A stretch of DNA of 8,963 nt from CAZQLE01 sp964593905 (GCA_964593905.1 CAZQLE010000165.1:1-8963); one strand, 5' to 3'; shown: positions 1 through 5,980, counted from the stretch's first letter. The notes: generated by a model from the letters alone, not told the origin. Numbers and translations: made by a program.

Positions 1-1847
1 CCCGAACCTTGCACGGTTTGCGAAAGCGGCAGCGGCAGCCATTCTCCGGCGCCATTATTGGCCGTTTCATCCCAGTAAAAAATACTCACCTGCTCCAGGT
101 CCAGGCCTTTGGGCAGCGCAAATGCATACTTAACCCGCGCGACAGGGCTCAACGGTTCACCCTGCGGTGGGACCAGGGTCAGGGTCAACCCGGTAAAAAG
201 CTCAAACCCGGCCGTGTTCCCATTCAGGTCATCCCATTCGCTGGTATTAACCAGAATGGTCGTGCCGCACGCCCCGCTGATCAAAACCTCAATCCCTCCC
301 GGCACAACCAGGAACTTGGTCAACCCTTCGTTGCAATCAAAATAGGTGTTCAATGTTCCGCTCACCGGAACAAAAAGAAAAGCCCCACCGCCGTTTAGCG
401 GCGGAACAGAAGCAGGCGCGGGGGTTGGTGCCGGGGTTGGCTCTTCAGTCGGGTCAGTGGTGGGAACCGGGGTGGGAATTCCATTTTCGATGGAGGTCAG
501 GCTGTCCTGTTCATCATAGTTTTCCACCGTATCGGTCCCATTCCCGCCGTCCAGATCATCGCTGCCCTCCCCGCCATCCAGGCTGTCATCGCCTTCACCC
601 CCATCCAGGTCATCATTTCCCTCACCGCCATCCAGAATATCGTCACCTTCACCGCCATCCAGCGAATTTTCGAGGTCATTTCCGGTAAGCGTATCCGCCT
701 CGCTACTGCCCAGCACATTCTTAAACAAACCGGTCAGTTTAACAAACAACCCGGTCGCAATTTCCTGTTCTTCGGTGCTGTTCAGGTCAATGGTGACCCC
801 TTCGCCAAACTGGCTAAAATCCAGCGTATCCTCACCGCCAGATACAAGCTCGATATGCCCAAAAACCCCCGGCAAGAAGCTGAAGATATTAAACCCCGTG
901 CCGCCGCTGAACACACTATTAACCAGCTCGCCCACCAGTTGCAACACATCATCCCCGGCGCCGCCGTCCACCACATCTTGCCCGCCGCCGCCGGTTAACA
1001 GATCATCGCCATCGCCGCCAAGCAAGGTTTCATCGGCGCTGCTGCCGCTAATCTGATCATCACCCGCCGAGCCGATAACTTCATTAAATACCCCCGTCAG
1101 GGTGACCACCAGGTCGGTCACCACCTCCTGCGCCGTGGCATCGGCCAGATCCACCGTCACCCCCTCAGATGAATCGGAAAAATCGAGTGTATCGTCGCCA
1201 TCACCAGGAACCGTGATCGTCCCGGTGGCATCGTCCTCAAAATCGTAGGTGTCTGTGCCCTCGCCCCCATCCACCGTTTCACCGGTGAGGTCATCATCCA
1301 GAACAAGTGTGTCGTCTCCGGCCTCGCCCAGCACAACGTCCTCATCTGCGCCGCCATCCAGGGTATCATCCCCTTCACCGCCGGTCAGCGTATCTGCGCC
1401 ATCATCGCCATTCAGAGTGTCGTTCCCATCCCCGCCGTCAAGCTGGTCATCTTCGCTGCCGCCGTCCAGAGTGTCGTCGCCCTCACCGCCATCGAGCCGG
1501 TCATCTTCGCCGCCGCCCGACAGGTCATCGCTGCCACTGCCGCCATCCAGGGTGTCTTCGCCCTCACCACCATCCAGGGTATCATTCCCATCCCCGCCGT
1601 CCAGGGTGTCGTCGCCGTCAGACCCGTCTACCGTGTCATTCCCCCCGCCGCTCTGAATATCATCATCGCCCGCCTGACCATCCACAGAGTCATCGTCGTC
1701 ATCACAGACAATGTTATCCGGGTCTGCGGTCCCCGGCGCTGAACAGTCTGCCGCAGCCGCCAAAGGGCTGGGCACACACAACATCAGCAATACAATTAAT
1801 CCGGCTGCCAGTAAATGAAGAACGTGCTGCAAAAGCCTGTCGTGCAT
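1..1847 (-). CDS. Secreted RTX-like calcium-binding repeat protein (partial, 3' end off window)
   Basis: One open minus-strand frame runs from ATG at 1847 to the window edge (615 complete codons, no stop). GAGG lies upstream of the start. Residues 1-33 look like a Sec signal peptide: a hydrophobic stretch from about 11 to 31 ending in an Ala-rich cleavage region. An Asp-rich segment follows, then three blocks of glycine/aspartate nonapeptides of the GGxGxDxLx type at residues ~57-186, ~258-306 and ~380-440. In RTX proteins such repeats form calcium-loaded parallel beta-rolls. Between the blocks are two related modules (220-268 and 341-389). A Pro/Thr-rich linker (~457-483) leads to a beta-rich domain, from about 487 onward, that I do not recognise; it carries Cys505 and Cys527. 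The role is inferred as an extracellular structural, adhesive or ion-binding protein; no catalytic motif is visible. Classical RTX proteins use type I secretion without an N-terminal signal, so the Sec signal is notable. Confidence 0.85.
   Translation of the reverse strand, partial: MHDRLLQHVLHLLAAGLIVLLMLCVPSPLAAAADCSAPGTADPDNIVCDDDDDSVDGQAGDDDIQSGGGNDTVDGSDGDDTLDGGDGNDTLDGGEGEDTLDGGSGSDDLSGGGEDDRLDGGEGDDTLDGGSEDDQLDGGDGNDTLNGDDGADTLTGGEGDDTLDGGADEDVVLGEAGDDTLVLDDDLTGETVDGGEGTDTYDFEDDATGTITVPGDGDDTLDFSDSSEGVTVDLADATAQEVVTDLVVTLTGVFNEVIGSAGDDQISGSSADETLLGGDGDDLLTGGGGQDVVDGGAGDDVLQLVGELVNSVFSGGTGFNIFSFLPGVFGHIELVSGGEDTLDFSQFGEGVTIDLNSTEEQEIATGLFVKLTGLFKNVLGSSEADTLTGNDLENSLDGGEGDDILDGGEGNDDLDGGEGDDSLDGGEGSDDLDGGNGTDTVENYDEQDSLTSIENGIPTPVPTTDPTEEPTPAPTPAPASVPPLNGGGAFLFVPVSGTLNTYFDCNEGLTKFLVVPGGIEVLISGACGTTILVNTSEWDDLNGNTAGFELFTGLTLTLVPPQGEPLSPVARVKYAFALPKGLDLEQVSIFYWDETANNGAGEWLPLPLSQTVQGS
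528..710 (-). repeat. RTX nonapeptide repeat block 3
   Basis: This stretch encodes residues ~380-440. It contains four or five highly regular units of the form LDGGEGDD/NDD/SDD, followed by the capping sequence DTVENYDEQDSLTSIENG. It is the most homogeneous of the three blocks and sits just before the Pro/Thr linker. Confidence 0.85.
930..1076 (-). repeat. RTX nonapeptide repeat block 2
   Basis: This stretch encodes residues ~258-306. It is a shorter block of about five nonapeptide units, including GGDGDDLLT, GGGGQDVVD and GGAGDDVLQ. It follows directly on the first copy of the 49-residue inter-array module. Confidence 0.8.
1290..1679 (-). repeat. RTX nonapeptide repeat block 1
   Basis: This stretch encodes residues ~57-186 of the secreted protein. 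It holds roughly fourteen degenerate 27-base units, each encoding a nonapeptide close to DTLDGGEGD. The Gly-Gly-x-Gly-x-Asp core is the established calcium-binding beta-roll motif. Some units are degenerate (for example GGSEDDQLD and GGADEDVVLG), so the array is diverged rather than freshly amplified. Confidence 0.85.
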
Positions 1848-1942
1848 CTTTACCTCGCAAACCATCCGGTCGGTTACCAATCCGGTATATTTTTGTTTAT
1901 TAATTCTAGGGCGTTCAGATGCAGAAAACAACGATCCAACCC

Positions 1943-1957
1943 TGACAGTTAATGTCA
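1943..1957. promoter_or_regulatory. Inverted repeat TGACA-N5-TGTCA with TTGACA upstream of the RTX gene
   Basis: A perfect 5-5-5 inverted repeat lies about 95 bases upstream of the RTX start. On the minus strand its outer arm forms TTGACA (1958-1953), a consensus -35 box. The best -10 candidate is weak (GATCGT at a 16-base spacing), so the promoter assignment is tentative. If the promoter is real, the repeat would be a natural operator overlapping the -35. Confidence 0.25.
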
Positions 1958-1981
1958 AGAATGCGTTGAAGAAGTTAAAAT

Positions 1982-2023
1982 AAAAAAGCGGGATGACCTG
2001 CCCAAAATGGCTGTCATCCCGCT
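1982..2023 (-). terminator. Intrinsic terminator after the small membrane-protein gene
   Basis: The 11-base arms at 1987-1997 (AGCGGGATGAC) and 2013-2023 are perfectly complementary, with a short inner GCC/GGC pairing in the loop. Read on the minus strand, the hairpin is followed by six Ts. It terminates the leftward transcript of the genes at 2046-2480 and insulates the RTX gene. On the plus strand it is followed by a short T run and could act weakly that way too. Confidence 0.85.
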
Positions 2024-2045
2024 CTGTTTTTAGCCTGACCAGACG

Positions 2046-2166
2046 CTAAATCTGCACCACCAGGGTCACAATCCAGACCACAATCAAAATTCCGGCCATA
2101 ATGGCGAACAACCGGCGGTTACGGCGTTGAGAACGGTCAAACGAAGAAGTAGTTGAAGATACGCTT
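2046..2166 (-). CDS. C-terminal part of a small single-span membrane protein, broken by assembly gap
   Basis: Immediately left of the N run, an open minus-strand frame gives 39 residues and ends in TAG at 2046-2048. The visible part is a Ser/Thr-rich stretch, then a strongly basic segment (RSQRRNRRLF, residues 11-20), then a hydrophobic segment ending in VTLVVQI that spans about 18 residues to the C-terminus. By the positive-inside rule the N-terminus should be cytoplasmic, with the protein anchored by its C-terminal helix. The start must lie within or beyond the gap, so full length is unknown. It lies directly downstream of the FmdB-type gene in the same direction and before a strong terminator, so the two are probably co-transcribed. 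No family is recognised. Confidence 0.55.
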
Positions 2167-2176
2167 NNNNNNNNNN
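2167..2176. other. Assembly gap (10 Ns)
   Basis: Ten consecutive Ns lie one base from the stop codon of the FmdB-type gene. The true gap length is unknown, and scaffolders often insert a fixed filler. The N-terminus of the following membrane protein is lost here. Confidence 0.95.
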
Positions 2177-2177
2177 G

Positions 2178-2480
2178 TTAACTTTCTCCGCTGTTTGAAG
2201 AAGCCGGAGCCGCCGGCGGGGTTGAGGCAGAAGAAGTTTCGCTCTTGCTTTCCAGCGCAGGTTTATCTTCACCATGACGGGCACTAGACTGCCCCGAAGG
2301 TGAACGGTGATCGGTGGCATAAAAACCCGACCCTTTAAAAACAATGCCCACCGGGGTATAGACTTTTTTCAACGCTTTCTTACCGCATTCCGGGCACCAG
2401 GCAAGAGGTGCATCAGAAAACTTCTGATTGCGTTCAAAACGAACTCCACAGCTTTCGCACCGATAGGTATAAACTGGCAT
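2178..2480 (-). CDS. FmdB-family zinc-ribbon regulatory-type protein
   Basis: This is a 100-residue protein. The ATG at 2480 is preferred over a GTG nine bases upstream because the family typically begins MPxYxYxC and a GAGG motif lies at 2492-2489. Two CxxC knuckles (Cys8/Cys11 and Cys29/Cys32) form the zinc ribbon. The conserved motif FKGSGFYATD follows at 48-57, and the tail is a low-complexity Ser/Ala/Pro/Glu segment. The family is named after FmdB, described as a putative regulator near formamidase genes, but most members have no proven function. It appears to share a transcript with the small membrane protein downstream and has its own promoter at 2569-2597. Family identity is secure; function is not. 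Confidence 0.9.
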   Translation of the reverse strand: MPVYTYRCESCGVRFERNQKFSDAPLAWCPECGKKALKKVYTPVGIVFKGSGFYATDHRSPSGQSSARHGEDKPALESKSETSSASTPPAAPASSNSGES

Positions 2481-2514
2481 AACTTTCACCTCAACTTGCA
2501 GACTTCTAATATCT

Positions 2515-2550
2515 GGATAATGGATTTCTGGTCGTTATTATCCTGATAAC
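2515..2550 (-). other. Alternative inverted repeats in the FmdB-gene leader
   Basis: GGATAAT (2515-2521) is perfectly complementary to ATTATCC (2537-2543). GTTAT (2534-2538) is also complementary to ATAAC (2546-2550) and can extend to seven pairs with one wobble. The two hairpins share bases and exclude each other. This could be an RNA switch or an operator, or it may be chance in an AT-rich leader. Confidence 0.3.
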
Positions 2551-2568
2551 CATTTCTTTCAACTGCGT

Positions 2569-2597
2569 ATTATAGCAACTCAATTCGGATTCTTCAA
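2569..2597 (-). promoter_or_regulatory. Sigma70-type promoter for the FmdB-type gene
   Basis: On the minus strand, TTGAAG (2597-2592) is separated by 17 bases from a perfect TATAAT (2574-2569). The TATAAT is preceded by TGC, an extended -10. Transcription should start near 2562, giving a leader of about 80 bases. Confidence 0.75.
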
Positions 2598-2697
2598 GTG
2601 TTTTTTGGCATCGTCAGACATTTCTTATAAAAAATTTATATACCGGTTAAATCAATAAAAAATAATACGCCGCCAGACAAATTTATCATACCACCGT

Positions 2698-2726
2698 TTG
2701 ACGTGCACATTATTTTGTGATAACAT
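2698..2726 (+). promoter_or_regulatory. Sigma70-type promoter for the metK leader
   Basis: TTGACG (2698-2703) and TAACAT (2721-2726) are separated by exactly 17 bases. An AT-rich tract lies upstream. The predicted start near 2733 is about 26 bases before the riboswitch P1 helix, which is the expected geometry for an S-box transcript. Confidence 0.7.
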
Positions 2727-2756
2727 TTTTGTCACCAATTTAATAGCCCCTTGCGG

Positions 2757-2877
<121 letters not shown>

Positions 2878-2882
<5 letters not shown>

Positions 2883-2940
2883 GGCGGCCAGTTGTTTTGC
2901 TTGCCCCCTGATGTAGTATCCAAAAGGGGACTAATTTTTT
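2878..2940 (+). promoter_or_regulatory. Riboswitch expression platform (antiterminator/terminator)
   Basis: AGG-A-GGGC (2878-2885) can pair with GCCCCCU (2903-2909): seven pairs with one bulged A. This helix uses bases from the 3' strand of P1, so it cannot coexist with the SAM-bound aptamer. Its right arm is also the left arm of a hairpin, CCCCU-GAU (2905-2912) with AUC (2918-2920) and AGGGG (2925-2929), which has a four-base bulge. That hairpin is followed by ACTAA and six Us (2935-2940). The mutually exclusive arrangement is the classic transcription-attenuation design. The five bases between stem and U-run make the terminator weaker than ideal. Confidence 0.65.
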
Positions 2941-2954
2941 AAAAGGAGCAAGTA

Positions 2955-4166
2955 ATGTCGACTACGTTTATGAAATCTCCGAAGTACCTCTTCACTTCGG
3001 AATCGGTGACCGAAGGCCACCCGGATAAGATCTGCGATCAGATCAGCGATGCCGTGCTGGATGCCTGCCTCGAGCAGGACCCCACCTCGCGCGTTGCCTG
3101 CGAAACCGCAACCAAAACCGGCTTCGTCATGGTTTTGGGCGAGATCACCACCCGCGCCTTTGTAAACTTTGACGAACTGGTGCGCAAAGTGGTCAATGAA
3201 ATCGGTTACGATGACAGCGACAAAGGTTTTGACGGCACCACCTGCGCCGTACAATCAGCCATCTGCGCCCAGTCTGGCGATATCGCCATGGGCGTCAACA
3301 AGGCCCTCGAAGCCAAGACCGGTGAAATGACAGATGCCGAAATTGAACAACTGGGCGCCGGCGACCAGGGCATGATGTTTGGCTATGCCTGCAACGAAAC
3401 CGCCACCCTGATGCCCATGCCCATCTACCTGGCCCACAATCTTACCCGCCGCCTGAGCGAAGTGCGCAAGAACGGCACCCTGCCCTGGCTGCGCCCCGAT
3501 GGCAAGAGCCAGGTAACTGTGGAATATGCTTTTGGCAAGCCCAAGCGCATCACCACCGTGGTGATCAGCACCCAGCACGCCCCCGAAATCTCACAGGAAG
3601 ACATCCGCAAAGCCATCATCGAGCATGTGATCAACCCCGTGCTGCCCAAAGATATGGTTGACGGCGAGCTTAAAATCTATGTCAACCCCACCGGTCGATT
3701 TGTCATCGGCGGCCCAATGGGCGATGCCGGCGTCACCGGGCGCAAAATCATCGTCGATACCTACGGCGGCATGGGCCGGCACGGCGGCGGCGCCTTCTCG
3801 GGCAAAGACCCCACAAAAGTTGATCGCTCGGCTGCTTACGCTGCCCGCTGGGTTGCCAAAAACGTGGTCGCTGCCGGCCTGGCCGAACGCTGCGAGATCC
3901 AGCTTGCCTACGCCATCGGTGTGGCGCACCCGCTGAGCATCAACGTTGAAACCTTTGGCACCGGCGTTGTGAGCGATGAAAAAATCGCCGATGCCATCGC
4001 CAAAGTCTTTGACCTGCGCCCCGGTGCGATCATCCGCGACCTCGACCTGCGCAAGCCCATCTATCGCCAGGTGGCCGCTTACGGTCACTTTGGCCGCGAC
4101 GACCTGAACCTGACCTGGGAAGCCACCGACCGCGCCAGCGCGCTGCGCCAGGCTGCCAGTCTGTAA
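2955..4166 (+). CDS. metK: S-adenosylmethionine synthetase (methionine adenosyltransferase)
   Basis: This cytoplasmic enzyme makes SAM from methionine and ATP, releasing phosphate and diphosphate. It has 403 residues, within the normal range for bacterial MetK (about 380-410). Signature motifs are intact: GHPDKICDQISDAVLD from residue 21, with the catalytic-region His22; GAGDQGMMFGYA at 134-145, the nucleotide-binding signature; and GGGAFSGKDPTKVDRS at 277-292, the phosphate-binding glycine-rich signature. AAGGAG (2943-2948) sits six bases before the ATG. The second ATG, at Met6, is possible but lacks its own well-spaced ribosome site. The gene is monocistronic: promoter and SAM-I riboswitch upstream, strong terminator directly downstream. 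High SAM should reduce its transcription. Confidence 0.98.
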   Translation: MSTTFMKSPKYLFTSESVTEGHPDKICDQISDAVLDACLEQDPTSRVACETATKTGFVMVLGEITTRAFVNFDELVRKVVNEIGYDDSDKGFDGTTCAVQSAICAQSGDIAMGVNKALEAKTGEMTDAEIEQLGAGDQGMMFGYACNETATLMPMPIYLAHNLTRRLSEVRKNGTLPWLRPDGKSQVTVEYAFGKPKRITTVVISTQHAPEISQEDIRKAIIEHVINPVLPKDMVDGELKIYVNPTGRFVIGGPMGDAGVTGRKIIVDTYGGMGRHGGGAFSGKDPTKVDRSAAYAARWVAKNVVAAGLAERCEIQLAYAIGVAHPLSINVETFGTGVVSDEKIADAIAKVFDLRPGAIIRDLDLRKPIYRQVAAYGHFGRDDLNLTWEATDRASALRQAASL

Positions 4167-4184
4167 GATTTTCAGCAATATGCG

Positions 4185-4217
4185 AACACCCTGCGGTAAA
4201 ACCCGCAGGGTGTTTTT
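4185..4217 (+). terminator. Intrinsic terminator of metK
   Basis: A perfect 12-base-pair stem (4185-4196 with 4203-4214, AACACCCTGCGG on the left) encloses a six-base loop and runs into a T tract to 4217. It starts 19 bases after the metK stop. Confidence 0.92.
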
Positions 4218-4265
4218 GAATGCAGACAGCAGATCTGGAGCGCCGGTGAAACAGGTTTTTGCGAC

Positions 4266-4302
4266 AAAAGACCCTTGAGGCGAAACCCCGCAAGGGTCTT
4301 TT
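4266..4302. terminator. Bidirectional terminator between convergent genes
   Basis: AAAAGACCCTTG (4266-4277) pairs perfectly with 4291-4302. The stem has an A tract on one side and a T tract on the other, so it works in both directions. It lies 41 bases beyond the stop of the leftward haem-binding-domain gene and serves as its terminator, while backing up the metK terminator. Confidence 0.88.
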
Positions 4303-4342
4303 CAAACGCAGTTTTTAGCCGTGCCACATTCACCACTCGCGT

Positions 4343-4792
4343 TTATTGAAGCGACGCCTCCAGCCCCTTTGCCAGAGTTTCTTTTTCAGCATCAGATAAC
4401 TCAGCTTCGGGGTGCATCAATAGATACTGCATCGGGGGCATCTCACCCTCGCGAATCACTTCGCCCGCCTCTTCAGCCATACGACCGCCGCGGCCCGCTT
4501 TTTCGCTCCATTCCGAAAGATTCATCTCGCGCCGGGCCTTATCCACGTCGCGCTGCACCAGCCACGAAGACGGCGCAATGCTGGCATACCAAGGGCTCCA
4601 ATCCGTTTCGTTGCTGTGACAGTCAAAACAGGCTCGCTGCGCCAGTTCACGGGTTTGCACAGAGTCCCAGGCCGGCTCCTGCAGCACAGGCGGGTTGGTA
4701 TGGCCGCGGCCATACGGCACAAGCTGGATCAGGCCAGCCAGCAGCACCAGACCGCCAGCCAAAAACAAAAAGAGTTTTCCCACTTTGTTCAT
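4343..4792 (-). CDS. Membrane-anchored haem-binding-domain (cytochrome c-like) protein
   Basis: This is a 149-residue protein. An N-terminal hydrophobic segment (residues ~7-26) acts as a signal anchor or signal peptide, placing the rest outside the membrane. The domain carries a single CxxCH haem c attachment site (Cys55, Cys58, His59). The surrounding sequence (ACFDCHSNETDWSPWY, then IAPSSWLVQRDVD) is characteristic of the Haem_bd family. The EMPP motif at 117-120 offers Met118 as a possible second axial ligand. By inference it is an extracytoplasmic electron carrier or redox/sensor domain; no partner is encoded nearby. GGAGG (4801-4797) lies four bases before the ATG. It has its own TATAAT promoter, so it is probably transcribed separately from the oxidoreductase gene upstream. 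Confidence 0.88.
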   Translation of the reverse strand: MNKVGKLFLFLAGGLVLLAGLIQLVPYGRGHTNPPVLQEPAWDSVQTRELAQRACFDCHSNETDWSPWYASIAPSSWLVQRDVDKARREMNLSEWSEKAGRGGRMAEEAGEVIREGEMPPMQYLLMHPEAELSDAEKETLAKGLEASLQ

Positions 4793-4812
4793 AGCGCCTC
4801 CAATATCCAGCT

Positions 4813-4841
4813 ATTATAGACCTGTTTAGGTAATTATTCAT
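4813..4841 (-). promoter_or_regulatory. Promoter of the haem-binding-domain gene with an inverted repeat in the spacer
   Basis: The minus strand carries a perfect TATAAT at 4818-4813, 21 bases before the start codon. The -35 at a 17-base spacing is weak (ATGAAT, 4841-4836). The inverted repeat ACCT-N4-AGGT at 4820-4831 sits in the spacer right beside the -10. That position suits an activator or repressor, and the weak -35 would be consistent with activator dependence. Confidence 0.5.
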
Positions 4842-4860
4842 CCCCCGAAAAAAATTTTCG

Positions 4861-5823
4861 TCAGCAACCTGCCGCCTGATACAAAGCGGTCAACGTGCCA
4901 ATATTCGCCCGACTTTCTTCCAGGCTCAAAAACGGCGCTTTTCCTTCCAGAACCACCGCGTTCATATCCTCCACCTCACCCCGATACAGATCGGCAGCAT
5001 AAAACCGCTCCACCCGCTCATGATCGCCCACCTGAATCATGATCCTGGTCCAGCCCTGCGGTGAAAACGGCCGCGGAATGCGGATCATCCCGCGCGTGCC
5101 TTTGATCTCAAAACGTGTCTGGTAAGGTACGGCAAAAGAGCAGTCGATATCGGCCAGCAAACCGCCGGAATATTGCATCAAGCCGGTAAAGCTCAGATCC
5201 ACCCCGGCCGGGGTCAGCGTCTGCTGGCCCCGCACAGCCAGCGGCGCCCCGCCCGCGATCAGGTTGGCATAAGTCACCGGGTAGCAGCCCACGTCCCACA
5301 GGCTGCCGCCGCCCATTTCTTTTTCCCAGCGCACATCGGCCGGGTTATCATTAAAAAAGGTAAACGAACCATCCAGCAAAACCAGTTCGCCGATCTCACC
5401 GCTTGCTGCCAGCTCTTTCACTCGCAGCGTTTGCGGGTGATGGCGATACATAAAGGCCTCGGCGGCAAAACGGCCGCTGCGTTTCACCGCCGCGATGATC
5501 GCATCCACTTCGGCCGTGGTCAGCGCCAGGGGTTTTTCACACAACACATGTTTGCCCGCTTCCAGCGCCTTCACCGTCCATTCCATATGCAAATGATTGG
5601 GCAGCGGGTTGTAAATCACATCAATGGCCGGGTCGGCCAGCAACGCTTCATAACTGCCATAGGCGGTGGGAATCTTCCACTCGGCGGCAAATTTTTGCGC
5701 CCGTCCCAGATCACGGCTGGCTACGGCTGCCGCCTCACAAAGAGGAGATTTGTGCACCGGCGGAATCACCGCCGAATTAATCCGTGCCGTTGATAAAAAA
5801 CCCCAGCGAACTTTACCGGTCAT
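4861..5823 (-). CDS. Gfo/Idh/MocA-family NAD(P)-dependent oxidoreductase
   Basis: This cytoplasmic dehydrogenase has 320 residues from ATG 5823. An upstream in-frame GTG at 5886 would add 21 residues. The ATG is preferred because GGAGG (5833-5829) sits five bases before it and the protein then begins, as usual, just ahead of the Rossmann strand (VRWGFLSTARI). The N-terminal Rossmann domain (~1-120) has the family EKP motif at 96-98, whose lysine is the usual catalytic residue. The C-terminal half has GGGSLWDVGCYPV at 171-183, containing the conserved Asp177 and Tyr181 of the substrate site. Family members oxidise or reduce sugars, inositols, trans-dihydrodiols and related polyols; the substrate cannot be read from the sequence. 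The closest feel is the dihydrodiol/xylose dehydrogenase-like subgroup. The neighbours give no pathway context. Confidence 0.92.
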   Translation of the reverse strand: MTGKVRWGFLSTARINSAVIPPVHKSPLCEAAAVASRDLGRAQKFAAEWKIPTAYGSYEALLADPAIDVIYNPLPNHLHMEWTVKALEAGKHVLCEKPLALTTAEVDAIIAAVKRSGRFAAEAFMYRHHPQTLRVKELAASGEIGELVLLDGSFTFFNDNPADVRWEKEMGGGSLWDVGCYPVTYANLIAGGAPLAVRGQQTLTPAGVDLSFTGLMQYSGGLLADIDCSFAVPYQTRFEIKGTRGMIRIPRPFSPQGWTRIMIQVGDHERVERFYAADLYRGEVEDMNAVVLEGKAPFLSLEESRANIGTLTALYQAAGC

Positions 5824-5828
5824 CCTGT

Positions 5829-5833
5829 CCTCC
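5829..5833 (-). promoter_or_regulatory. Ribosome binding site fixing the oxidoreductase start
   Basis: GGAGG lies five bases upstream of ATG 5823. No comparable site precedes the upstream in-frame GTG at 5886. Confidence 0.8.
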
Positions 5834-5869
5834 AAATTGTTTTTTCGTATCCACACGTCTTTTCCTTTT

Positions 5870-5899
5870 ATTGTACTGCCCGGCACAGCCTGCGGTTAA
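5870..5899 (-). promoter_or_regulatory. Candidate promoter of the oxidoreductase gene
   Basis: TTAACC (5899-5894) and TACAAT (5875-5870) are separated by 18 bases on the minus strand. Each matches the consensus at four or five of six positions. This places transcription start close to 5863, about 40 bases before the ATG, and makes the upstream GTG at 5886 non-transcribed, supporting the shorter gene. Confidence 0.45.
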
Positions 5900-5931
5900 T
5901 TGATTTATCCGATGATCAAAATTTCGGGTAA

Positions 5932-5969
5932 GATAAGCAAACTTATCAAACCAGTGTCCAAAGCACTGG
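5932..5969 (+). other. Two consecutive inverted repeats ahead of the SRPBCC gene
   Basis: GATAAG-CAAA-CTTATC (5932-5947) is a perfect 6-4-6 inverted repeat. Four bases later CCAGTG (5951-5956) pairs with CACTGG (5964-5969) around a seven-base loop, followed by a T-rich ATCTTTTCTC. They lie between the divergent oxidoreductase gene and the preferred start at 5993. The first could be an operator and the second a weak attenuator-like hairpin. If translation began at 5912 they would instead be coding. Confidence 0.4.
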
Positions 5970-5980
5970 ATCTTTTCTCA

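Noticed and set aside
528..1679. Regular repetition suggesting a CRISPR array or tandem DNA satellite
   Set aside because: The period is 27 bases with no unique spacers, and it matches a nine-residue RTX unit in one continuous frame.
1249..1903. Long plus-strand open frames rich in Ser/Pro or His/Arg opposite the RTX repeats
   Set aside because: They are antisense shadows of the Gly/Asp repeat codons; the low-complexity composition follows from the 27-base coding repeat, and there is no ribosome site or recognisable domain.
2084..2344. Minus-strand frame reading through the N run
   Set aside because: It only exists by translating Ns, overlaps the FmdB-type gene in another frame and has no family features.
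3591..4178. 195-residue minus-strand frame opposite metK
   Set aside because: It is antisense to an intact, highly conserved enzyme gene and is explained by GC-rich codon bias.
4846..4860. CGAAAA-AAA-TTTTCG hairpin after the oxidoreductase stop as a terminator
   Set aside because: The stem is almost all A-T and on the minus strand is followed by Gs rather than a U-run.
5173..5793. 206-residue plus-strand frame opposite the oxidoreductase gene
   Set aside because: It is His/Gln/Arg-rich with no domain and lies wholly antisense to a well-supported Gfo/Idh/MocA gene.
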